In this document: positions 7,136 to 13,443 of the stretch, in pieces | Layout: each line of letters starts with the position of its first letter | How positions within the stretch are numbered: the stretch's first letter is position 1 | Assembly (NCBI GenBank): GCA_938029515.1 | Contig: CALJAQ010000103.1 | Location: 1-17,709, forward strand | Length of the DNA: 17,709 nt | Direction: 5' to 3' | Source of the DNA: an uncultured Nitrososphaerales archaeon | Lineage (GTDB): Archaea > Thermoproteota > Nitrososphaeria > Nitrososphaerales > JAAOZN01 | Notes under the pieces: model-generated | Seen by the model: only the letters and a program-made list of their open reading frames with translations | Database searches by the model: none | Told to the model about the DNA's origin: nothing | Translations under genes and position numbers: made by a program

Positions 7136-7453
7136 TTACGTTAAATTTTTAGTTAAAGGGCGTCTGTAGATGTGCCCACACATTAAACAGGTCAGCTTCA
7201 GCATATGTGTTCTTCTGGAGAGCCTAACCCTACAGTTTAAAGCAGGTATAATCAACTGCTTGCAGCCGTGGCAGAAGAAGCGTTTTAGTGAGAAAGGGAG
7301 GCGAACATTATACTTTAGAGCGATGCGCCTAGCTAAAGCAGCCTCCTTCCTCGCAGTTTCATAGTCTGTTTTAGCTACCTCTAGAGCTACGTTTAGAATT
7401 CTTTCAATTCTTTGCCTAGCGAGGTCAGCGAGCAGGCGTCTTGAAGGTTTCAT
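7136..7453 (-). CDS. rnp4: Ribonuclease P protein component 4 (Rpp21/Rpr2)
   Basis: A 105-aa protein of the Rpp21 family, which partners with Rpp29 on the specificity domain of RNase P RNA for tRNA 5' processing. The N-terminal half is two basic helices (RRLLADLARQRIERIL, then TARKEAALARRIALKYN). The C-terminal half is a zinc ribbon with C61/C64 (CHGC) and C89/C92 (CLMC), followed by RRPL. The open frame extends upstream to 7609, but that extension would run into the divergent nep1 coding sequence and has no family resemblance. The ATG at 7453 gives the normal archaeal length. A TATA-like core lies ~27 nt upstream, so the message is probably leaderless. Confidence 0.9.
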   Translation of the reverse strand: MKPSRRLLADLARQRIERILNVALEVAKTDYETARKEAALARRIALKYNVRLPFSLKRFFCHGCKQLIIPALNCRVRLSRRTHMLKLTCLMCGHIYRRPLTKNLT

Positions 7454-7475
7454 CCTCTGGTCTTTCGTGGCGTAA

Positions 7476-7485
7476 GTTTTTAAAC
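7476..7485. promoter_or_regulatory. Shared bidirectional TATA core between rpp21 and nep1
   Basis: The near-palindrome GTTTTTAAAC is the only TATA-like element in the 51-nt gap between two divergent start codons (ATG 7453 on minus, ATG 7505 on plus). Its centre is about 24 nt from the nep1 start and 27 nt from the rpp21 start. Both distances suit leaderless transcripts, so one TATA-like core may serve both directions. Confidence 0.5.
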
Positions 7486-7504
7486 TATCCTTGCCATTTA
7501 ATTC

Positions 7505-8179
7505 ATGTTGCTTTACGTAGTTCTTGTTGAATCTGCTTTGGAGCTTGTGCCTCAGCAGCTCTGGGGTGAGCGGTGTGTTCTCTCTTCTGCTAAGAACAAG
7601 GGGAAGCATCCTAGCCAGATACTTCTCGATAGAAGCCTACATCATACTGCTATGCTTAAGCTTAAAGATGGCTTAAGGAGGGGTCGGCCTGACCTAGTTC
7701 ATCAAGCCGTCTTAACGGTTACAGGCACACCAGCTTACCTTAGGGGGGAGGTGAAGCTCTACATACACACATACACTAACCTTGTCATAGAGGTTGTTGA
7801 AGGAACTAGATTACCTAAATCATACTTTAGGTTTCAAGGGTTGATGGAGAAGGTGTTGAGCGGGCAAGAGGAGGAGAAGTTGATAAGGGTCGAAAAGATT
7901 GGTTTCAAGGAGCTGATTGACCGTATAGGTGCAGAGACCGTGATTGGTTTCAGCCGCAGAGGGGTTTTGATGAAGCCAGAAGAATGGGTGAGTAAGTATG
8001 TGAGAGAGAAGTCGGTCTTAGCGATCGGAGGATTTCCACGCGGCGGCTTTTCACAAGAAGTCTTAAAGCGTCTTCACGCAGTGGTTTCTATACACGAGAT
8101 GCCGCTTGAATCACACGTGGTTCTAGCTAGAGTAATATACGATTACGAAAGGTTCAGAAGACAGATATCACCTCTTTAG
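7505..8179 (+). CDS. nep1: 16S rRNA pseudouridine N1-methyltransferase Nep1 (EMG1)
   Basis: A 224-aa SPOUT-class methyltransferase that methylates N1 of a conserved pseudouridine in helix 35 of 16S rRNA and assists small-subunit assembly. Diagnostic stretches are the N-terminal strand LLYVVLVESALELVP, the HPSQILLDRSLHHTAMLKL block, RGRPDLVHQAVLTVTGTPAY, and VKLYIHTYTNLVIEV. The C-terminal SAM-binding knot includes LAIGGFPRGGFS and MPLESHVVLARVIYDYER. Length is normal. It is divergent from rpp21 with a shared promoter core. Its 3' end overlaps the convergent F420-type oxidoreductase by 26 nt (8154-8179), so the two transcripts could form antisense 3' ends. Confidence 0.96.
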   Translation: MLLYVVLVESALELVPQQLWGERCVLSSAKNKGKHPSQILLDRSLHHTAMLKLKDGLRRGRPDLVHQAVLTVTGTPAYLRGEVKLYIHTYTNLVIEVVEGTRLPKSYFRFQGLMEKVLSGQEEEKLIRVEKIGFKELIDRIGAETVIGFSRRGVLMKPEEWVSKYVREKSVLAIGGFPRGGFSQEVLKRLHAVVSIHEMPLESHVVLARVIYDYERFRRQISPL

Positions 8180-9041
8180 CGAATGTCTCCATAGCTTTGA
8201 GCCTACCTCTGCCAATGAAGTGTAGTATGAAGTAGGTAAAACCTTTCATAACCAGCTTATCGATTTTATCTGCGCAACGTGTAGGTGAACCGGCTATAAA
8301 CACATCTAGGTGGGGTGTGCCCAAAATGACTTGAAGCGCACCTTTAGCTATTAAACAGACGCCTGTGTATGATTTAACTAGAGTAGATGGTGCTCGCCCA
8401 GCATCTCGACATAGATTATCGATTGTCTTGAGGATCTTATTTAACCCAAAGATCTTGAAGCCAAAGTTAGCTATGTCAGCTTCCTCAGCTATTAGCTTGA
8501 GCATCCTAAGTTTGCTTCCACCTATCAAGATGAGTGGGTGAGGTCGCTGGATCGGCTTGGGCTCACATATGGCGTCTTTAACTACATAATATCGCCCTTC
8601 GAACGTGAAAGGTGTAGTAGTCCACATCCCTCTGATTATATCTACAGCTTCCCTAAGCTGTGCTACCCTTATGCCAGCTTTTGGGAAGGGAAAGCCGTAT
8701 GCTTCATACTCTTCACGATACCAGCCGGCACCTATGCCGAACTCAAGCCTACCATTTGTAAGCACATCTACTGTTGAAGCCATCTTTGCTAAGAGCGCTG
8801 GGTTTCTATAGGAGGCGCATGAAACTAATATCCCAAGTCTGATGGTGTCTGTCTCTGAGGCTAAGGAGGAGAGAGTTGTCCAGCTTTCTAGGTAGTCCTT
8901 CTTTTTACCGAATGTGAAAGGCATAAAGTGGTCAAAGATCCAGAAGGAGTTAAAGCCGAGGGTTTCCGCAGCCTTCGCTGTTTCAGCGATCTCCTTATAG
9001 GTTTTCCCATCTTGAGGTAAGAGTACGCCGAATCTAACCAT
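8154..9041 (-). CDS. LLM-class F420-dependent oxidoreductase (luciferase-like)
   Basis: A 295-aa TIM-barrel protein of the bacterial luciferase/LLM superfamily. It has the N-terminal MVRFGVLLPQDGKTYKEIAE strand, LGFNSFWIFDHFMPFT, the typical TNGRLEFGIGAGWYREEYEA block, FEGRYYVVKDAICEPKPIQRPHP-type core segments (seen as two pieces), and LILIGG. Archaeal members usually use coenzyme F420, close to N5,N10-methylenetetrahydromethanopterin reductase and alcohol dehydrogenase subgroups. The substrate cannot be named. The ATG at 9041 lies 6 nt after the stop of the UbiX-like gene, so it is the last gene of the archease-UbiX-LLM run. A flavin prenyltransferase homologue next to a flavin/F420 enzyme may be meaningful but is not proof of a shared pathway. 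Confidence 0.9.
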   Translation of the reverse strand: MVRFGVLLPQDGKTYKEIAETAKAAETLGFNSFWIFDHFMPFTFGKKKDYLESWTTLSSLASETDTIRLGILVSCASYRNPALLAKMASTVDVLTNGRLEFGIGAGWYREEYEAYGFPFPKAGIRVAQLREAVDIIRGMWTTTPFTFEGRYYVVKDAICEPKPIQRPHPLILIGGSKLRMLKLIAEEADIANFGFKIFGLNKILKTIDNLCRDAGRAPSTLVKSYTGVCLIAKGALQVILGTPHLDVFIAGSPTRCADKIDKLVMKGFTYFILHFIGRGRLKAMETFAKEVISVF

Positions 9042-9047
9042 CTTAAC

Positions 9048-9602
9048 TCACTTCACCCCCCAAGGCTTATACAAGCGATGCTGCAACCCAAATCTGTCGA
9101 GCATTCTACCGATTATCTGCTCTACTGCTTCATTTAAGCCTTCTACACCGGTGTAAAATAGGGGTACCGCTGGCAGTATAGTAGCACCAGCTTCAGCAAG
9201 CGTAATAAGGTTAATCAGATCTTCCTTTGATAATGGGGTTTCGCTAAGCGAGAGGATCAAGATTCTACCTTCTTTAATAGCGACATCAGCAGCCCTACCT
9301 ATTAGATCCTTAGAGTAACCCTGCGCCAAATCAGAAACTCGCTTAAGGCTGCAAGGTGCTATTATCATCCCTTCAACGGCGTAGGAGCCGCTTGCTATCG
9401 GCGCTGTAAAGTCGTTGTTTCTATAGATGTGATCTGCTAAGGAGAAGAGCTCTAACCTGCTTAAGCCCGTTTCCGAGGACAACTCTTCTTCGCTGTAGTC
9501 ATCGAATACAGCGTGTGTCTCTACACCCAAGCTCCGTAGTATTTGCAGAAGTTTAACTCCGATCAATAGACCTTTACCAGATAGTGCTACGACTATCTTC
9601 AA
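9048..9602 (-). CDS. UbiX/Pad1-family flavoprotein, active-site motifs altered
   Basis: A 184-aa UbiX-like protein. Canonical members make prenylated FMN for UbiD decarboxylases from FMN and dimethylallyl phosphate. Clear similarity lies in IAPCSLKRVSDLAQGYSKDL, GRAADVAIKEGR, AEAGATILPAVPLFY and the C-terminal DRFGLQHRLYKPWG. Two positions differ. The N-terminal GASG loop is replaced by a one-residue-shorter SGKGLLIG (8-15), removing the conserved Ser. The Arg of LVPRETP is Ser120 (LSLSETPL). Tyr150, Arg166 and Glu138 remain. FMN binding is likely; standard prenyltransfer is uncertain. The TTG start at 9602 is chosen because the frame is closed just upstream and a GGAGGT-type site lies ~7 nt before it. 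No ubiD is nearby. Confidence 0.82.
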   Translation of the reverse strand: MKIVVALSGKGLLIGVKLLQILRSLGVETHAVFDDYSEEELSSETGLSRLELFSLADHIYRNNDFTAPIASGSYAVEGMIIAPCSLKRVSDLAQGYSKDLIGRAADVAIKEGRILILSLSETPLSKEDLINLITLAEAGATILPAVPLFYTGVEGLNEAVEQIIGRMLDRFGLQHRLYKPWGVK

Positions 9603-9609
9603 TCACAAT

Positions 9610-9619
9610 AACCTCCTTT
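9610..9619 (-). promoter_or_regulatory. Shine-Dalgarno site for the UbiX-like gene
   Basis: On the minus strand AAAAGGAGGT lies about 7 nt before the TTG at 9602, in the 28-nt gap after archease. It fixes the otherwise weak TTG start. Confidence 0.65.
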
Positions 9620-9630
9620 TCAAGAGGAGG

Positions 9631-10062
9631 CTAGAGGTCGAGAAGGAAGCGCACCACATATCTCCCATCCTCAGCTACAACCTCCATGAGGTGGTATGTG
9701 ACGGCTTTCACTTCAACCTTGGGGTGATGCTTCTCCGGCGTAAATCTTTCGCCGATGCATTCTGCTTCAAGCATCCAAGCGTCGCCTTTTTTTAAAACCT
9801 GTACTGAAAATTCGCTGTAAACGTTCTGCTCCACCAGCATTTCTAGGAGCACAGCCTCAAGCCAATTGTATAAGAGGTTTAAGAGGTCAGACCCGCCTAC
9901 TTCAAGCTTCCTGCTAAACTGGGTATCCACATTCTTCACATCTACTACTACATCGGTCAAGCCGTAGGCTGCGTTTGAATACGCTTCACTTAAAGTCCTG
10001 CCGTATGCTTCTATATATGCGTCTGTTATATGTTCGAGTAGACGATACCTTGCTTGACTCAC
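9631..10062 (-). CDS. Archease (RtcB tRNA-splicing ligase activator)
   Basis: A 143-aa archease, the cofactor that speeds guanylylation and turnover of the RNA ligase RtcB in tRNA splicing. The family's DHTADxxI motif appears as EHITDAYIEAYG (H11 and D14 kept, first Asp conservatively Glu), followed by RTLSEAYSNAAYGL. The C-terminus has HHPKVEVKAVTYHLMEV and ends FLLDL, with the penultimate Asp (142) seen in the metal site of known archeases. Length is normal. The start is GTG at 10062. No rtcB is in the window. It is the first gene of a minus-strand run with the UbiX-like and LLM genes and diverges from the membrane regulator at 10124. Confidence 0.92.
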   Translation of the reverse strand: MSQARYRLLEHITDAYIEAYGRTLSEAYSNAAYGLTDVVVDVKNVDTQFSRKLEVGGSDLLNLLYNWLEAVLLEMLVEQNVYSEFSVQVLKKGDAWMLEAECIGERFTPEKHHPKVEVKAVTYHLMEVVAEDGRYVVRFLLDL

Positions 10063-10063
10063 A

Positions 10064-10102
10064 CCAAGATCTTGAACCTGGTAGTAGAAATCATTTATTA
10101 AG
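10064..10102. promoter_or_regulatory. Intergenic promoter region of archease and the membrane regulator, with a 10-bp palindrome
   Basis: The 61-nt gap between divergent starts (10062 minus, 10124 plus) holds an AT-rich run TCATTTATTAAG at 10091-10102, placed ~25-35 nt from either start and readable as a TATA element in both directions. Nearer archease is the perfect palindrome CAAGATCTTG (10065-10074), a possible operator, though a 10-bp palindrome can be chance. Confidence 0.35.
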
Positions 10103-10123
10103 ATAATAGAAGTTTATAGGCGG

Positions 10124-11074
10124 GTGTCTGAGTCGGGTGTGAAGGCCGCTATAACCATAGCCTTTGCTGCCCTACTGCTCATAGCACCTACGGTAAGGGC
10201 TGTACCAGCGCCCTATGAGCCTAAGCGCCTTACAACAACGATCTACGCTGACGGCTATGTTTGGGTTGAGTACGAGGTTGAGGTGAGCACTTTTCTGCCC
10301 CTAGTTGATTTACCCCTCTTCGGTAGAGAGTACGAGGAGGTGATTGTTGTAGGCAAGGATGGAGTCCTGCTTGACTATAATATTACCCAAAGCGGGCTTC
10401 AAGTGGAAACCATCGGCCTAAGCAGCGTTAAGATCTCATATTTCACACAAGACTTGACCAGTAAAACAGGTCGACTATGGACCTTCACAATAGATGCGCC
10501 AGTAGACATCGCCGTTAAACTGCCTCCAGAACTAACCGTGGTAGGATTAAGTAAAGCGCCTCTCACCATAAGTAGTGGAAACGATACCCTAACTCTTTTA
10601 TTCACAAGCGGCCCACTAACTCTAAACTACATCGTTGAAGCAGGAATCAAGATAACGAGCACAAAGCAGGATGGGACCTTGAGCGTCAGCTTGCTTGGCT
10701 ACGCTGCTCTCATCGCAGGCATGATATTTGTTGTCGGAGTTGCTGTGTCAATAACTTTCAGAAGAAAGCGTCTCACTAAGGTGTATAAGAAGGAGAGGCG
10801 CATCGTAGATGTAGAGAAGATACTGTCTTCAAGACCAGACATTCGACCAGATGACAGGGAGGTGCTGAGGTTTCTAGCTGAAGCTGGGGGTGAAGCCTTC
10901 GAATCTGAGCTAAGAAGCCGCTTCAACCTACCCAAGACATCTATGTGGAGGATGGTTAGGAGGCTTAAGAGAGAAGGGTTGGTTGATGTAAAGAAGGTCG
11001 GTGGGCAGAACCTCGTATATATAAGAGACGTCTCTGAAGTTGGAGGCGGAACAGATGTTCCGAAGAATTCCTAA
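10124..11074 (+). CDS. Membrane-anchored winged-helix transcriptional regulator (COG2512-like)
   Basis: A 316-aa protein built as an outside sensor with an inside DNA-binding domain. Residues 5-26 form a signal sequence (VKAAITIAFAALLLIAPTVRA). Residues 27-185 are beta-rich and extracytoplasmic, with no family I can name. Residues ~190-212 are a transmembrane helix (LLGYAALIAGMIFVVGVAVS) followed by RRKR, giving a cytoplasmic C-terminus. Residues 243-302 form a winged helix: DREVLRFLAEAGGEAFESEL, then NLPKTSMWRMVRRLKREGLV as the recognition part, then a wing. This layout matches archaeal membrane-associated HTH proteins. Its start is GTG at 10124 and it lies 39 nt upstream of a secreted helical protein whose promoter has an inverted repeat. 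A local or autoregulatory role is inferred. Confidence 0.85.
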   Translation: MSESGVKAAITIAFAALLLIAPTVRAVPAPYEPKRLTTTIYADGYVWVEYEVEVSTFLPLVDLPLFGREYEEVIVVGKDGVLLDYNITQSGLQVETIGLSSVKISYFTQDLTSKTGRLWTFTIDAPVDIAVKLPPELTVVGLSKAPLTISSGNDTLTLLFTSGPLTLNYIVEAGIKITSTKQDGTLSVSLLGYAALIAGMIFVVGVAVSITFRRKRLTKVYKKERRIVDVEKILSSRPDIRPDDREVLRFLAEAGGEAFESELRSRFNLPKTSMWRMVRRLKREGLVDVKKVGGQNLVYIRDVSEVGGGTDVPKNS

Positions 11075-11084
11075 AATTAAGACA

Positions 11085-11104
11085 CCCCCTTATACTTTAG
11101 GGGG
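11085..11104 (+). promoter_or_regulatory. Inverted repeat enclosing a TATA-like box upstream of the secreted helical protein
   Basis: CCCCCT (11085-11090), an 8-nt spacer TATACTTT, and AGGGGG (11099-11104) form a perfect six-pair inverted repeat. The spacer is TATA-like and lies ~20-24 nt before the TTG start at 11114. It may be an operator overlapping the promoter, or a weak terminator hairpin for the upstream regulator gene (no T-run follows on the plus strand). Confidence 0.45.
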
Positions 11105-11113
11105 TAGAGGAAG

Positions 11114-12130
11114 TTGAAGATCAAGGCAGCCGCTGCAGCAACACTCATACTACTAGTAGCTACTATCGCCTTACCAACCCTCACTCAGAAAGCTGAGGCA
11201 GAAAGCGACAAGAGTTCAGCATACGCCGTAAACGCGATTCTTGGAAAGGCGCTCATAAACGTACAAACATTAGTTGCACAAGAAAGAGGAAGCGAAGCAT
11301 ATGATGAGCTAAATAAAAGACTTGAAGATGCGCGTAAACTAGCTGAGACTGCGCAGAGAGAATTAAAGGAGGGGGAGTACCAAAGGGCTTTAAGCGATTC
11401 GATGAGAGCACTCACAACTCTAACCAGCGTTGCCGCTGAGTTAAATGAGGATGCGGGTGAACAGATAGTTGCTGCTAAACACTCAACCCTAAGAATAAGC
11501 AGCCTTCTAAACGTTGTCAAGAATTTAACTGAAGCCGCATCAGCTAAAGGTTATGATGTTTCTGCTGTTAAATTGAGGCTTGAAGCTGCTAAAAGGCTCG
11601 TAGAAGAGGCTCAGACACTATCGGCTAAGAGGGATGCTTTAGGCGCTGGTAAAAAGGTTGCTGAAAGCAAGAGCACGTTAAGCCACATAGTTAGCGCCTT
11701 AAGTCAAGTATACGGAGAAGAGAAGGTTGAGATTGTTGAGGGGTACGTGAATAAGACGTTAAACAGAATCTATGGGGTAGAAGGTGTAGAAGGCAGGTTC
11801 ACAGAGCTGATCAAGGAGATTAACTCGTCCAAGAAGCATCTACAAGCCGGAAGACTGAGACCCGCGCTTAAAAACATAAGCGAAGCTATGAAGCAGATGG
11901 AGAAGATGGTCAACGACGACCTAAAGAAGGTGAATGAGGAGCTGAATAGCTTAAAGAAGCAAATCAACGACCTTAAAGCCAAAGGGGTGAACGTTGAAGG
12001 GCTAGAGAGATTTCTACAGGAGGCTACTGAGACGGTTAAGCAGGCTTCTACTCATTTAGAAAAGGGTGACTACATCACAGCAAGGATAAGGTTGGCTCAG
12101 CTTGAGTCTGCTTTACATAGGCTCCGCTAG
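11114..12130 (+). CDS. Secreted all-helical protein with four degenerate helical-hairpin repeats
   Basis: A 338-aa exported protein of unknown function. A signal peptide is clear (KIKAAAAATLILLVATIALP, cleavage likely near TQKAEA, residue ~29). The rest is helical, Lys/Glu-rich and cysteine-free. A motif recurs roughly at 66-103 (LEDARKLAETAQRELKEGEY), 152-189 (LRLEAAKRLVEEAQTLSAKR), 225-262 (FTELIKEINSSKKHLQAGRL) and 294-334 (LERFLQEATETVKQASTHLE), each followed by an Ala-rich second helix. Residues 262-290 look like a true coiled coil. There is no C-terminal membrane anchor. The TTG at 11114 is chosen because it gives the signal peptide. It sits downstream of the membrane regulator on the same strand. 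Its stop overlaps the convergent M24 gene by 4 nt. A scaffold or surface role is only a guess. Confidence 0.8.
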   Translation: MKIKAAAAATLILLVATIALPTLTQKAEAESDKSSAYAVNAILGKALINVQTLVAQERGSEAYDELNKRLEDARKLAETAQRELKEGEYQRALSDSMRALTTLTSVAAELNEDAGEQIVAAKHSTLRISSLLNVVKNLTEAASAKGYDVSAVKLRLEAAKRLVEEAQTLSAKRDALGAGKKVAESKSTLSHIVSALSQVYGEEKVEIVEGYVNKTLNRIYGVEGVEGRFTELIKEINSSKKHLQAGRLRPALKNISEAMKQMEKMVNDDLKKVNEELNSLKKQINDLKAKGVNVEGLERFLQEATETVKQASTHLEKGDYITARIRLAQLESALHRLR

Positions 12131-13353
12131 TATACTAGCCTCTTTTCCAAATCTATAAGGCTTCTGGCTACTCCTCCCTCCATAACAACTACATCCTCTA
12201 ACCTAACCCCACCCCACTTAACATCGTAAAGTCCAGGTTCTACTGTGAAGACTTGCCTGTCAATGATTACGTCTTGAGAGTAAAGGGATAGGTACGGTCT
12301 TTCACCTACGGTTAAGCCTACGCCGTGTCCTAGGCTGTGTATGAAACCTCTGTTAAGTGTTGGATTGGTTCTAGGCGTGTCATAGCCTTTCTTCTCCAAG
12401 GCTTTACACGCTATAATCATAGCTTCCTTAGCTAACATGCCGCTTCTTAAGTTGTCAATTGTGGTCTGCTGAGCTTCAAGCACAGCTTCATACACCCTCT
12501 TAAACTCTTCATCTGAGGTGCCGATTGAGAACGTTCTGGTCAGATCAAAGTAGTATCCTTCTCTCCCTTGGGGGAAGAGGTCGAAGACGATGGGCTTACC
12601 TAAAATGATTGGCTCTGAATCTAAACCTATGTAGTGTGGGTCGTGTGAGCCTGGGGCTGGTGCGAAGATCGGTTCATCGACTGGTTTAAGGTTGTGTTCT
12701 GCTAAGAGTGTTCTAAGTAGGCGTTTTACTCTCCCTACTGTTAATTCCTCACCTCTATATAGTAGTTTAGCCCCTTTATGTTCGCATGCGGTTAGATACT
12801 CGATAATCTTCTCTACGACCCTGCACGCCGCTTCTCCTACACGCCTTATAGCCTCGACTTCAGATTCATCCTTTGTCATCATAACTTCTTCGAGTAGAGT
12901 CGGCTGAGCTTCTTGAAGGACTGTTAAACCCCTTTGCTGCAAAGCTGATGTGACTTGTAGAATAATGTTCGCCTTATGCCTACCGTAAATAGCTATTTTG
13001 CCTGTAACCCCCGCTTCAGCGAGGAGCTTAGCGATTAGCTCGATGTAGGCGCTCTTGGCATCCTTAGCGAGCAGAGTGTAGTATCCTAAGTCACCGAAGC
13101 TTTTAACGCACCTAACTCTACTCGATCTAGCTGAGCCTAGATCAGTCTCTCCGACAGCTAAGATAGGTTCTTGACCCCTTCTCTTAACGTAGATCCCCCC
13201 TCTTGGTATAGAGCAGCCTACAAGGTATAGCAACTCAGGGTTATTTGATGTGGACTCCCCTAGCGCTAGGAGCGCGTCTACTCCCTTCGACTCCATCACA
13301 GTATCTAGGTCTTTGAGCACGCCGTTGACCCGGTGTTGGTGGGCGATAAACAT
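12127..13353 (-). CDS. M24-family metallopeptidase (Xaa-Pro dipeptidase/aminopeptidase P-like)
   Basis: A 408-aa pita-bread-fold metallopeptidase, cytoplasmic (no signal), with a creatinase-like N-terminal domain (1-155) and an M24 catalytic domain. Metal ligands visible are D258 (VFDLFP), D270 (YYFDLTRTF), H343 (HSLGHGVGL), E372 (FTVEPGLY) and E386 (GGVRLEDVV), with substrate-site histidines H240 and H339 also kept. The residue usually His in GLxVHE is Gly350 (GLTVGERPYL), a position that assists catalysis in aminopeptidase P. Activity towards Xaa-Pro peptides is therefore likely but may be altered. It is on the opposite strand to its neighbours, overlapping the helical-protein gene tail-to-tail by 4 nt and diverging from the metalloprotease gene 90 nt away. 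Confidence 0.88.
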   Translation of the reverse strand: MFIAHQHRVNGVLKDLDTVMESKGVDALLALGESTSNNPELLYLVGCSIPRGGIYVKRRGQEPILAVGETDLGSARSSRVRCVKSFGDLGYYTLLAKDAKSAYIELIAKLLAEAGVTGKIAIYGRHKANIILQVTSALQQRGLTVLQEAQPTLLEEVMMTKDESEVEAIRRVGEAACRVVEKIIEYLTACEHKGAKLLYRGEELTVGRVKRLLRTLLAEHNLKPVDEPIFAPAPGSHDPHYIGLDSEPIILGKPIVFDLFPQGREGYYFDLTRTFSIGTSDEEFKRVYEAVLEAQQTTIDNLRSGMLAKEAMIIACKALEKKGYDTPRTNPTLNRGFIHSLGHGVGLTVGERPYLSLYSQDVIIDRQVFTVEPGLYDVKWGGVRLEDVVVMEGGVARSLIDLEKRLVY

Positions 13354-13404
13354 TTACCAGAAACGGCTGTTCCTATTTGAATGGGAAGCTATTAACATAG
13401 GGTT

Positions 13405-13416
13405 CCTAAATTAAGG
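13405..13416 (+). promoter_or_regulatory. TATA-like element upstream of the secreted metalloprotease
   Basis: CCTAAATTAAGG, an imperfect palindrome, lies 28-39 nt before the ATG at 13444 in the 90-nt gap between divergent peptidase genes. It would give a short leader. It is the best AT-rich candidate in the gap; the minus-strand promoter of the M24 gene is not clear. Confidence 0.35.
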
Positions 13417-13443
13417 CTTTGGTTAAGGTATAGACGATGGACG

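Noticed and set aside
7454..7609. Upstream extension of the Rpp21 frame (52 extra residues)
   Set aside because: It overlaps the conserved N-terminal coding region of nep1 on the other strand, lacks family similarity, and covers the probable promoter core.
8538..8811. Two plus-strand frames (79 and 68 aa)
   Set aside because: Both are antisense to the conserved LLM-class oxidoreductase.
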